Source of the DNA: JACKAQ01 sp965227145
GTDB taxonomy: Bacteria > Calditrichota > Calditrichia > RBG-13-44-9 > J075
Assembly: GCA_965227145.1 (NCBI GenBank)
Contig: OZ245730.1
Location: 1,116,001 to 1,180,000, forward strand
Length of the DNA: 64,000 nucleotides
Direction: 5' to 3'
Shown here: positions 26,956 to 36,629 of the stretch, in pieces
Numbering within the stretch: the stretch's first letter is position 1
Layout of the letters: the number at the start of each line of letters is the position of its first letter
Program-made: the position numbers and the translations under genes
Notes under the pieces: model-generated
The model's database searches: none
Told to the model about the DNA's origin: nothing
Seen by the model: the letters and a program-made list of their open reading frames with translations, nothing else

Positions 26956-29220
26956 TTACTCGCTGTCCGTCAATTCGAAAGTGGTTTTCAGCAAATCCGC
27001 ATCCGCGGAGGAGCCGCCGGTCATCACCTCGAACAACCCCGCTTCGGCGATGAATTGCATATCAGCGTTCCAGAATGCCAGATCTTTTTCGCTTAGCGAA
27101 AACGACACTTCCCGGCTTTCACCCGGTTTTAGCGCAACCCGCCGGAACGCTTTCAGTTCTTTTACCGGACGTGTGATGCTGGCGGTTTTGTCGCGAATAT
27201 AGAGTTGCACCACTTCTTCCGCGGCAAATTTACCGGTGTTTTTGACCAATACGGTAACATTGAGTGCCTTTCCGCGAGCCAGTTTTTCCGACGAAATTTT
27301 CAAATCGCTGTATTCAAATGTGCTGTAAGAAAGCCCGAAGCCAAAGGGAAATTGCGGTGTGAAATCCGCATCGAGATAATTTGAGGCATATCCTTTGGGA
27401 TCTTCCGGTGAGCCGAGTTCGATACCGAGTGTGTGTGGGGATGGCGGTCTGCCTGTGTTGCGGTGGTTGTAATACACCGGCACCTGCCCGACGGTTCGCG
27501 GAAAACTGACCGGCAATTTGCCGGACGGAACCACTGTTCCGGTGAGCACATCGCTGATTGCCGGACCGCCCATCGTGCCGGGATGCCAGGCAAACACAAT
27601 CGCCGCCGATGTGTTGATCAGCGAAGAAAATGTCAACGGACGACCGGCCATAATTACCAGCACTACCGGCGTTCCGGTTGCCGCCACTGCGTTCACCAAA
27701 TCTTCCTGTGCCCCCGGCAAATTGAGAAATGCGCGGCTGCGCGCTTCGCCGGAAAGCAGGTGATCCTCGCCGACAAACAGGATCGCCACATCCGCTGCTT
27801 TGGCTGCGGCAATCGCCGCCGGGAATTTGGATGTGTCTGAACTGCGTGGTTTATCGATTCCCGGTGCAAACAGCACCTTAAATTTTTGGTCGCTTTGCTG
27901 AAACGTCTGCAACGGTGTCACGCTGTCCTCCGCTTTGCCATCCGGCGTCCACGTGCCGAGCTGGTCGAGCGGGCTGTTTGCCAGCGGTCCGATGATCGCC
28001 ACGGTTTTCGTTTTCGGCGACAGCGGCAATATTTGGTTGTCATTTTTGAGCAGCACCAGACTTTGCGCCGCCAGTTCCCGGGCGGTTTTCAGGTGCTCCG
28101 GATTGAGAATTACGCTTTCATCGTATGCAACGGGATAGGGGTTTTCAAACAAACCGAGCCGGATTTTCACCCGCAAAATATTGGCAACCGCTTCATCGAG
28201 CAGCGCCGGATCAACCGCGCCGGATTCGATCAGCGATTTGAGGTGATCCTGATAACTCTCCGACACCATTTCCATATCCACGCCGGCGGTCATTGCTTTC
28301 AGCGCGACATCGCGTTCATCCGCGCAATAGCCATGATTGATCATTTCGGTCATCGAATTCCAGTCGCTGACCACAAATCCGTCGAAGCCCCATTCATCGC
28401 GCAACACCTGCCGCAGCGTGAACGCATTGCCGGATGTCGGCACGCCGTTCAAATCGTTGAACGCGCTCATGATGGTTGCGATGCCCGCATCCACCGCCGC
28501 TTTGAACGGCACCAGATACACGTTACGCAATTCGTGCTCCGGAATGAGCGTGGTGTTGTAATCCCTGCCGCCTTCGGCTGCGCCGTAACCGACGTAATGT
28601 TTGGCGCACGCCGCAATCGTATTCGGATCGGCGAGGTTATCACCCTGAAATCCGCGGGTCATTGCCGTTGCCATTGCCGCAGCGAGAACCGGATCTTCAC
28701 CGGGGGATTCGGCGATGCGCCCCCAACGGGGATCGCGGGAAATATCCATCATCGGTGCGAACGTCCAGTGGATGCCCATTTGCGCCGCTTCTTTTGCCGC
28801 GATGGCTGCCGCTTTTTCCACCAGCGCCGGATGCCAGCTGGCAGCCTGTCCCAGCGGAATCGGGAACACGGTGCGGTAGCCGTGAATCACATCGCGACCG
28901 AAAATCAACGGGATTTTCAGGCGACTTTCTTCCATCGCGACGCGCTGCAGTTGCTCTTTTGAGGCGCGATCCCCGGCATTCAAAAATGATCCGACGCCGC
29001 CATTTCGAATCACTTCGGCGAGTTTTTCCATATCTTTGCCTCGCGAATCAAGATGAAATTGCGCCAGTTGACCGATTTTTTCATCGATCGTCATCTTGCC
29101 GAGCAACTGCGAAATGCGGTGATTTTCGCCGGAAATGTCCGCCGGTTTTTGGGCAAAACCGTTGAGCGACACAATTACCGGCAACAATAATATGATCCGT
29201 TTTAATATTGTAATGCGCAT
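26956..29220 (-). CDS. bglX: Glycoside hydrolase family 3 periplasmic beta-glucosidase (BglX-like)
   Basis: This 754-residue exported enzyme has a signal peptide (ILLLPVIVSLNGFAQ). Like BglX it has three parts: the GH3 N-terminal TIM barrel, the C-terminal alpha/beta sandwich and a fibronectin-III-like end. The catalytic nucleophile is D286 in GFVVSDWNSM; the N-terminal signature GRDVIHGYRTVFPIP and the KHYVGYGAAEGGRDYN motif are typical. It would release terminal glucose from beta-glucosides or oligosaccharides. The start at 29220 has GGAGG five bases upstream; the frame extends to 29292 without a site. It pairs with the GH5 and GH2 genes downstream, the GH3 finishing what the GH5 starts. 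Confidence 0.92.
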   Translation of the reverse strand: MRITILKRIILLLPVIVSLNGFAQKPADISGENHRISQLLGKMTIDEKIGQLAQFHLDSRGKDMEKLAEVIRNGGVGSFLNAGDRASKEQLQRVAMEESRLKIPLIFGRDVIHGYRTVFPIPLGQAASWHPALVEKAAAIAAKEAAQMGIHWTFAPMMDISRDPRWGRIAESPGEDPVLAAAMATAMTRGFQGDNLADPNTIAACAKHYVGYGAAEGGRDYNTTLIPEHELRNVYLVPFKAAVDAGIATIMSAFNDLNGVPTSGNAFTLRQVLRDEWGFDGFVVSDWNSMTEMINHGYCADERDVALKAMTAGVDMEMVSESYQDHLKSLIESGAVDPALLDEAVANILRVKIRLGLFENPYPVAYDESVILNPEHLKTARELAAQSLVLLKNDNQILPLSPKTKTVAIIGPLANSPLDQLGTWTPDGKAEDSVTPLQTFQQSDQKFKVLFAPGIDKPRSSDTSKFPAAIAAAKAADVAILFVGEDHLLSGEARSRAFLNLPGAQEDLVNAVAATGTPVVLVIMAGRPLTFSSLINTSAAIVFAWHPGTMGGPAISDVLTGTVVPSGKLPVSFPRTVGQVPVYYNHRNTGRPPSPHTLGIELGSPEDPKGYASNYLDADFTPQFPFGFGLSYSTFEYSDLKISSEKLARGKALNVTVLVKNTGKFAAEEVVQLYIRDKTASITRPVKELKAFRRVALKPGESREVSFSLSEKDLAFWNADMQFIAEAGLFEVMTGGSSADADLLKTTFELTDSE

Positions 29221-29920
29221 GTTAGCCTCCGTTTGGGCAGCAGTGCGGACAAACAACGTCCGGTTGATTGGTGCGGAAGTTGGGTAAAACAATCAAAACG
29301 CTCAAAAAGCGTACCAATCAGGGCGTATCACAAAACGCATGTATTTATGTGTGATAAGCCTTTTTTTAGCGGGGCAATTATTATTATGATAATTTTTGCT
29401 TATTAATATGATAGTAACGGGCAAGCTTGAACACATCTTTTTTGAACAGAGGTTTTGTTCTCCGGAAAAAAAATACGGGTTCTATATTGTTTAGCTTGGG
29501 CTTTCACAAAAAATCCCAAATCCCAAAATCCAATACCCAAATAAAAACCAAATTCTAAATCCCAAATTCGCCATTTCGGTCATCACGTTCTTTTCTAGAT
29601 AAAAATTATCTTTGTCATGACTGAGATGTTAAGTAGTGTAAAATTAATTGTTTATCTACTGTAAAACAGTTTTTTTGTTTGTTCAAACCGATTTGTTTCG
29701 GTTTTGATTCTTGGAATTTATTTGGTTTTTGGGATTTAAGAATATCCTGTTAAAAGGGAAGCTGTTTTTTACCCACACAAATCAGCATAGATCAAAAATT
29801 TGCATCGCGGCAACCGCCGTTAACAACACTATCGCCATTGTTCATCACATAAATTTTTTCGAAACCGTCCGGTTTTGTAAGATTGAAGCGCAAACTGGTA
29901 ATCGAATGAACGGAGCCAAA
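29221..29920. repeat. 700-base divergent intergenic region with inverted low-complexity repeat
   Basis: This is the gap between the divergent GH3 and ABC ATPase genes. An AT-rich phrase of AAATCCCAAA and CCAAAT words at 29510-29569 recurs inverted at 29706-29743 (GGTTTTTGGGATTT), forming a roughly 135-base-loop inverted repeat. The remaining sequence has no gene I can support. The promoters of both genes must be here. Confidence 0.55.
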
Positions 29921-30817
29921 ATGCAATTGAGCATTGCAAATCTGACAAAAATTTACCGAAACGGCGTGGTCGCACTGGACAATCTCGATCTGGAGATCGG
30001 GGCGGGGATGTTCGGGTTGCTCGGTCCCAACGGCGCGGGAAAATCGACGCTGATGCGCACCGTTGCCACGCTGCAGCAACCGGACAGCGGCAGCATTTTT
30101 TTCAACGGCATCGATGTGCTGCAAACGCCGATGCAGTTGCGAAAAATGTTGGGATATTTGCCTCAGGAATTTGGCGTTTATCCCAACATTTCCGCAGAAA
30201 AATTGCTGGATTATTTCGCAACGCTGAAAGGGATTTCGGATAAAAATGATCGCATGCGGATGATCGGCGCAGTGCTGGAAATTACCAATCTGACGGACGT
30301 ACGCCGCAAGAATGTCAGCGAGTATTCCGGCGGGATGAAACAGCGATTTGGCATCGCACAACTGCTGCTCAACACGCCCAAATTGATCATCGTGGACGAA
30401 CCCACAGCCGGGCTTGATCCGGCCGAGCGGCAGCGCTTTTTGAATGTGCTGCGGGAAATCGGCACGGAAAATACGGTCATTTTTTCCACCCACATTGTGG
30501 ACGACGTGACGGATTTATGCACCGATTTGGCAATTATGAACGGTGGAAAAATTTTGCAGCACTCAACCCCGGAAAAGGCAACATCGGCGCTCGCCGGGAA
30601 AATCTGGACAAAATCCATTGAGCGAAATATGCTGGAAGTGGCGGAAAAACAACACCTTGTGCTATCGTCAAATTTCAAGGCTGACCATTCGATGAGCATT
30701 CGCGTTTATGCCGAAATGCAGCCGGCAGGGGATTTTTCACCCGAAAAGCCGCAACTGGCAGATGCCTATTTTCTCGCGCTGAAAAATGCGGATTTTGCCA
30801 CGAACGCGCAGAATTGA
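29921..30817 (+). CDS. ABC transporter ATP-binding protein
   Basis: This 298-residue ATPase has Walker A GPNGAGKST, the signature YSGGMKQRFG, Walker B LIIVDEPTAGLDP and an H-loop His in FSTHIVDDV. The C-terminal 80 residues are an extension common to ABC-2-type exporters. The ATG at 29921 is preferred because GGAG lies six bases upstream; the frame is open from 29711 and another ATG lies at 29906. It drives the following ABC-2 permease/M1 fusion protein (121 bases downstream, same strand). The substrate is unknown. The intervening 121 bases contain a dispersed palindrome, so coupling between the genes is loose. Confidence 0.92.
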   Translation: MQLSIANLTKIYRNGVVALDNLDLEIGAGMFGLLGPNGAGKSTLMRTVATLQQPDSGSIFFNGIDVLQTPMQLRKMLGYLPQEFGVYPNISAEKLLDYFATLKGISDKNDRMRMIGAVLEITNLTDVRRKNVSEYSGGMKQRFGIAQLLLNTPKLIIVDEPTAGLDPAERQRFLNVLREIGTENTVIFSTHIVDDVTDLCTDLAIMNGGKILQHSTPEKATSALAGKIWTKSIERNMLEVAEKQHLVLSSNFKADHSMSIRVYAEMQPAGDFSPEKPQLADAYFLALKNADFATNAQN

Positions 30818-30847
30818 TGGCGGAAGTTTGGCGGTAAAATCAGGGAG

Positions 30848-30910
30848 ATTCCGGGACAAGCCCGGAATGACACGCCCGTGCTGTCATTCCTGCGAATGCA
30901 GGAATCCCCG
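30848..30910. repeat. Dispersed palindrome pair between ABC ATPase and permease genes
   Basis: One palindrome (ATTCCGGGACAAGCCCGGAAT, about 30848-30869) is followed by a second (CATTCCTGCGAATGCAGGAAT, about 30885-30906). Both are of the same family as those at 26833-26893 and 35795-35818. Confidence 0.75.
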
Positions 30911-30938
30911 TTTTCAATTCAATCAAAAAGTCAAAACA

Positions 30939-33900
30939 ATGTTCAAAACAATCCTCACATTCGAATTGAAATACTGGCTGCGGCAGCCCTCCGTTTATGC
31001 GTATGTGCTGTTGCTGTTTGGCATCGCCGCGCTGGCAATGCACGGGGTTGCCGGCGGATGGGATGTGCCGTCAGCAACGCCGCAAACGGTGGTTGTTGAA
31101 AATTCACCGTTGCGCATTTTACAGATGATCCAATTTTATCTTCGCTTCGTCGTTTTCCTCATTCCGGCGATTTTCGGCGTGGCAATTTACCGGGATTTTA
31201 GCAGCAATATGCACACGCTGCTGTATGCGTTTCCGTTCACCAAACGGGATTATTTATCCGCGAAATTCGTTGCTGCAACGCTGATTTTTTGCGGCATCGC
31301 TGCTGCAATCGGTTGCGGAATTTTTGCCGGAACGCAGTTGCCGGGCGTCGATCCGGCAAAAATTGCGGCGTTCGATTGGCAGCCATATTTGCACATTTAC
31401 AGCGTTTACGTGATCCCGAATGTGCTGTTTTTCGGCTCTACTGTGTTCGCAACCGTCGCACTCACGCGGAATATTTACGCCGGTTTTATTGTGATTGTGC
31501 TGCTGTTTTTCGGGCAGGCGTTAGCTGAAAATTTGCTCACGGATGTTGAACATCCGTTTTGGGCGGCACTGCTCGACCCGTTCGGGGAAACAGCTGCCGT
31601 CGTTTACACGAAATATTGGACATTGGCGAAGCAAAACGCAAATAAACTACCGTTGGAATCGCTGATTGTCGTTAACCGGATATTCTGGCTGACAATTGCA
31701 GCTGTGATTTTTACCGTAACTCATCGATTTTTTTCATTTAGCCAAACCGCTGTTTCTGTTGGATTTCGGCGAAGAAAAACAGAACGCGCTGCGAAACAGA
31801 CTGCCGCAATCACACCCATTTCCCTGCCCGAAGTGCGATACGATTTTTCCCGGCGCAACCAACTGAAAATGATCTGTCAACTTGCTATCGCCGATCTGAA
31901 ATACATGCTCAACAGTTGGATGTTCATCAGCATTTTGCTCGCCGGCATCGCGGTGATATTTTTTCAGCAGGCCCAGACGAATCCCCAATACGGGTTCAAA
32001 TTGCTGCCGGTCACCTGGCTGATGTTGCGGATTCCCGCCTTCCTGTTTTCCGGCGTCATCAATCTGCTCACATTTTTGTATGCCGGAATGCTGGTGCAGC
32101 GCGCCAAAATCGCCCGGATGAACCAGTTGCTGGATGTTACGCCGGTGTCAAACGGCGTGTTGCTGCTCAGCAAATGGCTCGCGCTGATTTGCATGCAATT
32201 GCTGTTGCTGGCGATTGTCATGCTCACCGGGATTGCGGTGCAGGCGCTCAACGGATTTCATGATTTTGAGATCGGGCAATATTTGTTCGCGCTGTACGGG
32301 CTGAATTTACAGGGACATATCATTTGGGCGTTTGCCGCGATTTTTGTGCAAACCGTGTTCACTAATCCGTATTTGGGATTGTTTTTGCTGCTGATGGGAT
32401 CGATGGGTGTGGCGGGTTTGTCGGAATTAGGTATCGAGCATTTGGTGTTCAAATTTAACATCAGCCCGGATATGATTTTTTCAGATATGAACGGCTACGG
32501 CGCAGATTTGCTGCCGTTTTTTATCTACAAAATCTATTGGGGATTGCTCGGCGTGGCGCTGCTTTTTGGCGCTTATCTGTTCTGGATTCGCGGGTTGCCG
32601 GAATCGTTTCGCAAACGCGTTTCTGATGCAATAGTGCGATTTCGCGAAGAAATTGCGGCTGCGTTGCTGCTGTTGCTCGTTGCGTTTCTGGCAACGGGAT
32701 CGGGAATTTATTATTACGACGCGATGCTGCACAAACAGATCACATCCGCCAAACAGGAGCGGCAATTTATCCGCGAATTCCGGCAAACATACGGGCGATT
32801 TGCGGGAATCGTTCAGCCGCGAATCACCGATGTAACGGTGGAAATGCAACTCTTTCCCGAATCGCAAAACTTTGTGGCAACCGGCGAATATATTTTGGTG
32901 AATCGCGCCGCAACGGCGATTGACACGCTGGTGATCAAATGCGGATTTGATGAGCAAACAGAATATCATTTCAATCGCCATACCCGAACGGTTGTGCGGG
33001 ATATCGCCGCAAAATTTGATGTGCTCACGCTCGTCGCGCCGCTGTTGCCCGGCGACAGTTTGCGCATGCAGTTTGAGTTTCGCAACCTGCCGAACACCAT
33101 TTTTCAGCGAAATTCCAACGTGCTGGCAAACGGCACGTTTCTCGGCAGCGATGCGTTTCCGCGATTCGGCTACCGCGATGCAGAGGCGACACCGCATCCG
33201 GCAGATGCTGCCGCACGCCGCTATTCTTACATGGCGATGGATTCGGATTACCTCAATTTTTCGGCGGTGGTGAGCACATCTGCGGATCAAATTGCCATTG
33301 CTCCGGGTGATCTGATTCGCCAATGGTCCGCAAACGGGCGGCAATTTTTCCACTATCAAACGGATCATCCCATCAAGTTTTATTTCGGGTTTAACTCGGC
33401 GCGATATGCTGTGATGCGCGATCGCTGGAACGATGTTGAGCTGGAAATTTTCCATCATCCGGCGCATACTTACAATCTGGATCGCATGATGCGCGGGCTG
33501 AAAGCGTCGCTCGACTATCACAGCGAAAATTTCAGCGAATATCAGCACAAACAGGCGCGGATCATCGAATTTCCGCTGTCGGAAGGCAGCCACGCCACCA
33601 CTTTCGCGACCTCCATTCCGTTCTCCGAATATCGCTTTTTGATCGATGTGGATGATCGCGATCCGGCGTCCATTGACTTTCCGTTTTACGTTGCGGCGCA
33701 CGAACTGGCGCACCAATGGTGGGGAAATCAGGTGATTCCGGCAAACGCGCTCGGCGCGAAAATGATCACCGAAAGCCTCGCGGAATACGCATCGCTGAAA
33801 ATTTTGGAACGGACGCACGGCAAAGCGCAAATCCGCAAATTCCTGCGATACAATCTCGAGCGATATTTGAAAGGCAGAACCGGTGAGCGAAAAGGGGAGG

Positions 33901-34535
33901 TGCCACTCATTTTGTGCCGCAACGATCAGGAATACATCGCCTACGGCAAAGGTGCGCTGGCATTTTACGCGCTTAGCGAATATATTGGTGAAGAACATCT
34001 GCATCGTGCGTTGCGCGGGTTTCTCGAACGCAATCGATTCGCGGGTGAACCATATCCGACCGCGCCGGATTTGCGCGATGCCGTGAGCGCCGTTACGCCG
34101 GATTCGCTGCACTATTTGATTCGCGATATGTTCGAAACGGTTACGTTTTATGATAATAACATTATCGCTGCGAACGTAACCGAATTGGCAAACGGGCAGT
34201 TTCTGATGGAACTGGAATTATCGATTCGCAAATATCGCGTTGACGGGCAGCGACAAATTTTCCGCGATGCAACCGGTGATTCACTGACGTTTCGCAGCGC
34301 CGCGTCGGCAGAACCTGTGTTTTCGCTGCCGCTGGGGGATTTTGTGGAAATCGCCGTTTTCGGCGAAACGAAAAATGAGGAATCAACGGTTTTGTATCGG
34401 CGACAGCACAAATTTTCAGAGATTCACAATGTTTTGCAAATTGTCGTCGATCAACCGCCGGCGGAGATTTGGATCGATCCGGATTACCGGTTGATTGATG
34501 CGAATCCGGGGGATAATTGGGAAAGGATAAAGTAA
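30939..34535 (+). CDS. ABC-2 permease fused to M1-family metallopeptidase domain
   Basis: This 1198-residue protein joins an ABC-2-type membrane permease to a peptidase. The N-terminal ~620 residues carry two sets of six or so hydrophobic helices (ILTFELKYWLRQPSVYAY starts the first; LKMICQLAIADLKYMLNSW the second). The C-terminal ~540 residues are an M1 gluzincin domain with H921-E-L-A-H925 and the third ligand E945 in MITESLAEY, and GALAFYALSE nearby. Such fusions are known from Bacteroidota; the peptidase probably faces the periplasm. It follows its ATPase and precedes a LytS/LytTR pair. The start at 30939 is where the permease homology begins (MFKTILTFE); the frame is open upstream to 30786 through a repeat element. 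The substrate is unknown, possibly a peptide. Confidence 0.9.
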   Translation: MFKTILTFELKYWLRQPSVYAYVLLLFGIAALAMHGVAGGWDVPSATPQTVVVENSPLRILQMIQFYLRFVVFLIPAIFGVAIYRDFSSNMHTLLYAFPFTKRDYLSAKFVAATLIFCGIAAAIGCGIFAGTQLPGVDPAKIAAFDWQPYLHIYSVYVIPNVLFFGSTVFATVALTRNIYAGFIVIVLLFFGQALAENLLTDVEHPFWAALLDPFGETAAVVYTKYWTLAKQNANKLPLESLIVVNRIFWLTIAAVIFTVTHRFFSFSQTAVSVGFRRRKTERAAKQTAAITPISLPEVRYDFSRRNQLKMICQLAIADLKYMLNSWMFISILLAGIAVIFFQQAQTNPQYGFKLLPVTWLMLRIPAFLFSGVINLLTFLYAGMLVQRAKIARMNQLLDVTPVSNGVLLLSKWLALICMQLLLLAIVMLTGIAVQALNGFHDFEIGQYLFALYGLNLQGHIIWAFAAIFVQTVFTNPYLGLFLLLMGSMGVAGLSELGIEHLVFKFNISPDMIFSDMNGYGADLLPFFIYKIYWGLLGVALLFGAYLFWIRGLPESFRKRVSDAIVRFREEIAAALLLLLVAFLATGSGIYYYDAMLHKQITSAKQERQFIREFRQTYGRFAGIVQPRITDVTVEMQLFPESQNFVATGEYILVNRAATAIDTLVIKCGFDEQTEYHFNRHTRTVVRDIAAKFDVLTLVAPLLPGDSLRMQFEFRNLPNTIFQRNSNVLANGTFLGSDAFPRFGYRDAEATPHPADAAARRYSYMAMDSDYLNFSAVVSTSADQIAIAPGDLIRQWSANGRQFFHYQTDHPIKFYFGFNSARYAVMRDRWNDVELEIFHHPAHTYNLDRMMRGLKASLDYHSENFSEYQHKQARIIEFPLSEGSHATTFATSIPFSEYRFLIDVDDRDPASIDFPFYVAAHELAHQWWGNQVIPANALGAKMITESLAEYASLKILERTHGKAQIRKFLRYNLERYLKGRTGERKGEVPLILCRNDQEYIAYGKGALAFYALSEYIGEEHLHRALRGFLERNRFAGEPYPTAPDLRDAVSAVTPDSLHYLIRDMFETVTFYDNNIIAANVTELANGQFLMELELSIRKYRVDGQRQIFRDATGDSLTFRSAASAEPVFSLPLGDFVEIAVFGETKNEESTVLYRRQHKFSEIHNVLQIVVDQPPAEIWIDPDYRLIDANPGDNWERIK

Positions 34536-34604
34536 GAGAAGTAAAAAGTAAAAAGGTAGAAGTTAAAAGGAAAAAGAGAATAATTTACGAGAGATTTGGG
34601 ATTT

Positions 34605-35627
34605 ATGGTTGAAAAGCATTTGACGGGGAAACATTTTTTGGGCAAACATCTGGAGGCGATTATCCATGTGCTGGTGTTGTTGCAATATTGGTTTTTTATT
34701 GAATTTGGTTTGGGGAGTTCATGGGAATCGTTGCCGAAATATCTTGTTTATTATGTGTTTATGTGTCTGCCGATTGTGTTTTATGCGAATGCCTTTTGGC
34801 TGATTCCAGTATTTTTGCGCCGCAAAAAATGGCTGGTTTATGTGTTGTTGGCTATGTTGCTGTGCAGCATTTTGGTTGCCATTTTTCTACTGCTGATAAT
34901 GCTGGCGAACATCGGGCAAACGCTGTTGGCGGCAACGTTAGCAAGTTGTATTTTTCTGGGATTTGTGACATCTTTCGGTTATCGGTTCAGCAAAGATTGG
35001 ATGGTGAACATCGGCGTGGTGGAAAAACTCAACGCCGAAAAATCGGCGATGGAACTGGCATTTCTCAAATCGCAAATTGATCCGCATTTTTTGTTCAACA
35101 CGCTCAATAGTCTGGTTGCGCTGGCGCTGTCCGAAAAAGGAGAGAAAACCGCCGATGCCATCGCCAAACTGGGAACGTTGATGCGCTATAATTTGCACGA
35201 TTCGCACGCGGAACGGATTTCGCTGGAAAAGGAAATTGATTATCTGCAAAAATATATCGATCTTCAGCAATTGCGAATGAGCGACAATTGCAGGATCGAA
35301 TTTAGCCTGCGCATCGAAAATAAAGACTTGCAGCAACGGAAAATCGCGCCAATGCTGTTGATGCCAATCGTTGAAAATGCGTTCAAATTTGGCGTGCATC
35401 CGTCCGAATCGTCTGACATTCGCATCGATTTGCGGATGACAAACAACTCGCTCGAAATGCAGGTGGGAAACACAATTGTTCGCAAAGCGAGCAAGATGGA
35501 ATCCGGCGGCATCGGGTTGCAAAATGTCCGCAACCGCTTGCAATTGCTGTATCCCGGCAATCATCAGTTGATTGCAGAAAACCGGGAAAATCAATTTATG
35601 GTTCACCTATCGATTGAATTAATGTGA
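34605..35627 (+). CDS. LytS-type sensor histidine kinase
   Basis: This 340-residue membrane kinase has four hydrophobic segments in the first 125 residues and a short linker, then the His_kinase domain with the phospho-acceptor H161 in FLKSQIDPHFLFNTLN, and an ATPase region with APMLLMPIVENAFKFGV (N box) and SGGIGLQNVRNRL (G box). It lacks PAS or HAMP domains, so sensing is probably by the membrane part. The ATG at 34605 is preferred over the TTG at 34596. It pairs with the LytTR regulator 297 bases downstream, the gap being filled by dispersed repeats. Position after the ABC/M1 genes suggests they share control. Confidence 0.92.
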   Translation: MVEKHLTGKHFLGKHLEAIIHVLVLLQYWFFIEFGLGSSWESLPKYLVYYVFMCLPIVFYANAFWLIPVFLRRKKWLVYVLLAMLLCSILVAIFLLLIMLANIGQTLLAATLASCIFLGFVTSFGYRFSKDWMVNIGVVEKLNAEKSAMELAFLKSQIDPHFLFNTLNSLVALALSEKGEKTADAIAKLGTLMRYNLHDSHAERISLEKEIDYLQKYIDLQQLRMSDNCRIEFSLRIENKDLQQRKIAPMLLMPIVENAFKFGVHPSESSDIRIDLRMTNNSLEMQVGNTIVRKASKMESGGIGLQNVRNRLQLLYPGNHQLIAENRENQFMVHLSIELM

Positions 35628-35634
35628 GAAGAAT

Positions 35635-35892
35635 GTTGCCGCAAAGGCGCGAAGTTCGCGAAATTGAAAACTGGTGTTACGAATTTTTCCAATAGCATCC
35701 TGAGTAAACCGATCGCGTCTTTTTGCGAACGGTTGTATCGAAGCGTCGTCCTGAGCTTGTTGAAGGGGGTGCGATACCAAATATTTTTTATAAAATTCCT
35801 GCCTTCGCAGGAATGACACCTTACGTAATTTGGCATTGCCTCGAAAGCGGGCAACTCATTAACAACTTCGCGCCCTTTGCGTCTTCGCGGCA
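35635..35892. repeat. Repeat-filled gap between kinase and regulator genes
   Basis: 35635-35655 (TTGCCGCAAAGGCGCGAAGTT region) recurs inverted at 35863-35892 with a short insertion. Between them lie CCTGAGCTTGTTGAAGG (near 35751) and a CCTGCCTTCGCAGG palindrome (near 35800). All are of dispersed-repeat type. They split what would otherwise be a tight kinase-regulator operon. Confidence 0.7.
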
Positions 35893-35924
35893 AAAAAAAA
35901 ACCTTAACCCTTTATCCATTGCAA

Positions 35925-36602
35925 ATGATCAACTGTATCGCCATAGACGACGAGCCGAAAGCCCTGGAAATCATCCGCAATCACGTGGCGCGGGTGCCCT
36001 TTCTATCGCTGGCGCAAACCTTTCTCGATCCGTTTGAAGCAGTGGCTTTTGCCAACGATCATCCGGTTGACCTTGTGTTTCTGGATATCAACATGCCGGA
36101 TATCGACGGGTTACAGCTCACCCAATCTTTTTCCGGCAAACCGCTGATTATTTTTACGACCGCCCACAGCGAATATGCCATCCAGAGTTACGAAGTGGCA
36201 GCGGTGGATTATTTGCTGAAACCATTTGATTTCGCCCGCTTTTTGATGGCGGTTACCAAAGCCAAAGCGCGGCTGTCGCCGCAAAAGATTGCGGACAGCG
36301 ATTTCTTTTTTGTAAATACCGGCAGCCAGAAACGGCGATTGGTTTACAACGAGATTTGTTATATCGAAGGGGAGGGGAATTACGTCAAATATGTCACGAA
36401 AAATGAAACGGTGCTGGTTCGTGCATCGATTCGCGAAACGCTGGCACAACTGCCGGAATCGCTGTTTGTGCAGATTCATCGCTCGTTTATCGTGTCGCTG
36501 CAATATATTGATAAAATTGAAGATAACCACGTTCATATCGCCAACAAGATGATTCCCGTCGGCGCTACCTACCGCGATGCGTTTTTGAAACGGATTGGGT
36601 GA
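35925..36602 (+). CDS. LytTR-family response regulator
   Basis: This 225-residue regulator has a receiver domain (IDDEP acidic pair at the N-terminus, phospho-acceptor D54 in FLDINMPD, T/K residues in FTTAHSEY and LLKPFDFARF) and a C-terminal LytTR DNA-binding domain (RRLVYNEICYIEGEGNYVKY, FVQIHRSFIVSLQYIDKIED). It partners the LytS-type kinase upstream. The start at 35925 is set by the receiver homology (MINCIAIDDE); the frame runs upstream through a repeat. Targets are not shown by sequence; the ABC/M1 genes are the nearest candidates. Confidence 0.93.
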   Translation: MINCIAIDDEPKALEIIRNHVARVPFLSLAQTFLDPFEAVAFANDHPVDLVFLDINMPDIDGLQLTQSFSGKPLIIFTTAHSEYAIQSYEVAAVDYLLKPFDFARFLMAVTKAKARLSPQKIADSDFFFVNTGSQKRRLVYNEICYIEGEGNYVKYVTKNETVLVRASIRETLAQLPESLFVQIHRSFIVSLQYIDKIEDNHVHIANKMIPVGATYRDAFLKRIG

Positions 36603-36629
36603 ATGTATATAATTGCAGGAAAAAATCGC

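Noticed and set aside
32481..34112. 543-codon minus-strand frame opposite the ABC/M1 gene
   Set aside because: Antisense shadow of a gene with clear HEXXH and permease features; composition is Arg/His/Ile-rich as expected for a mirrored frame.
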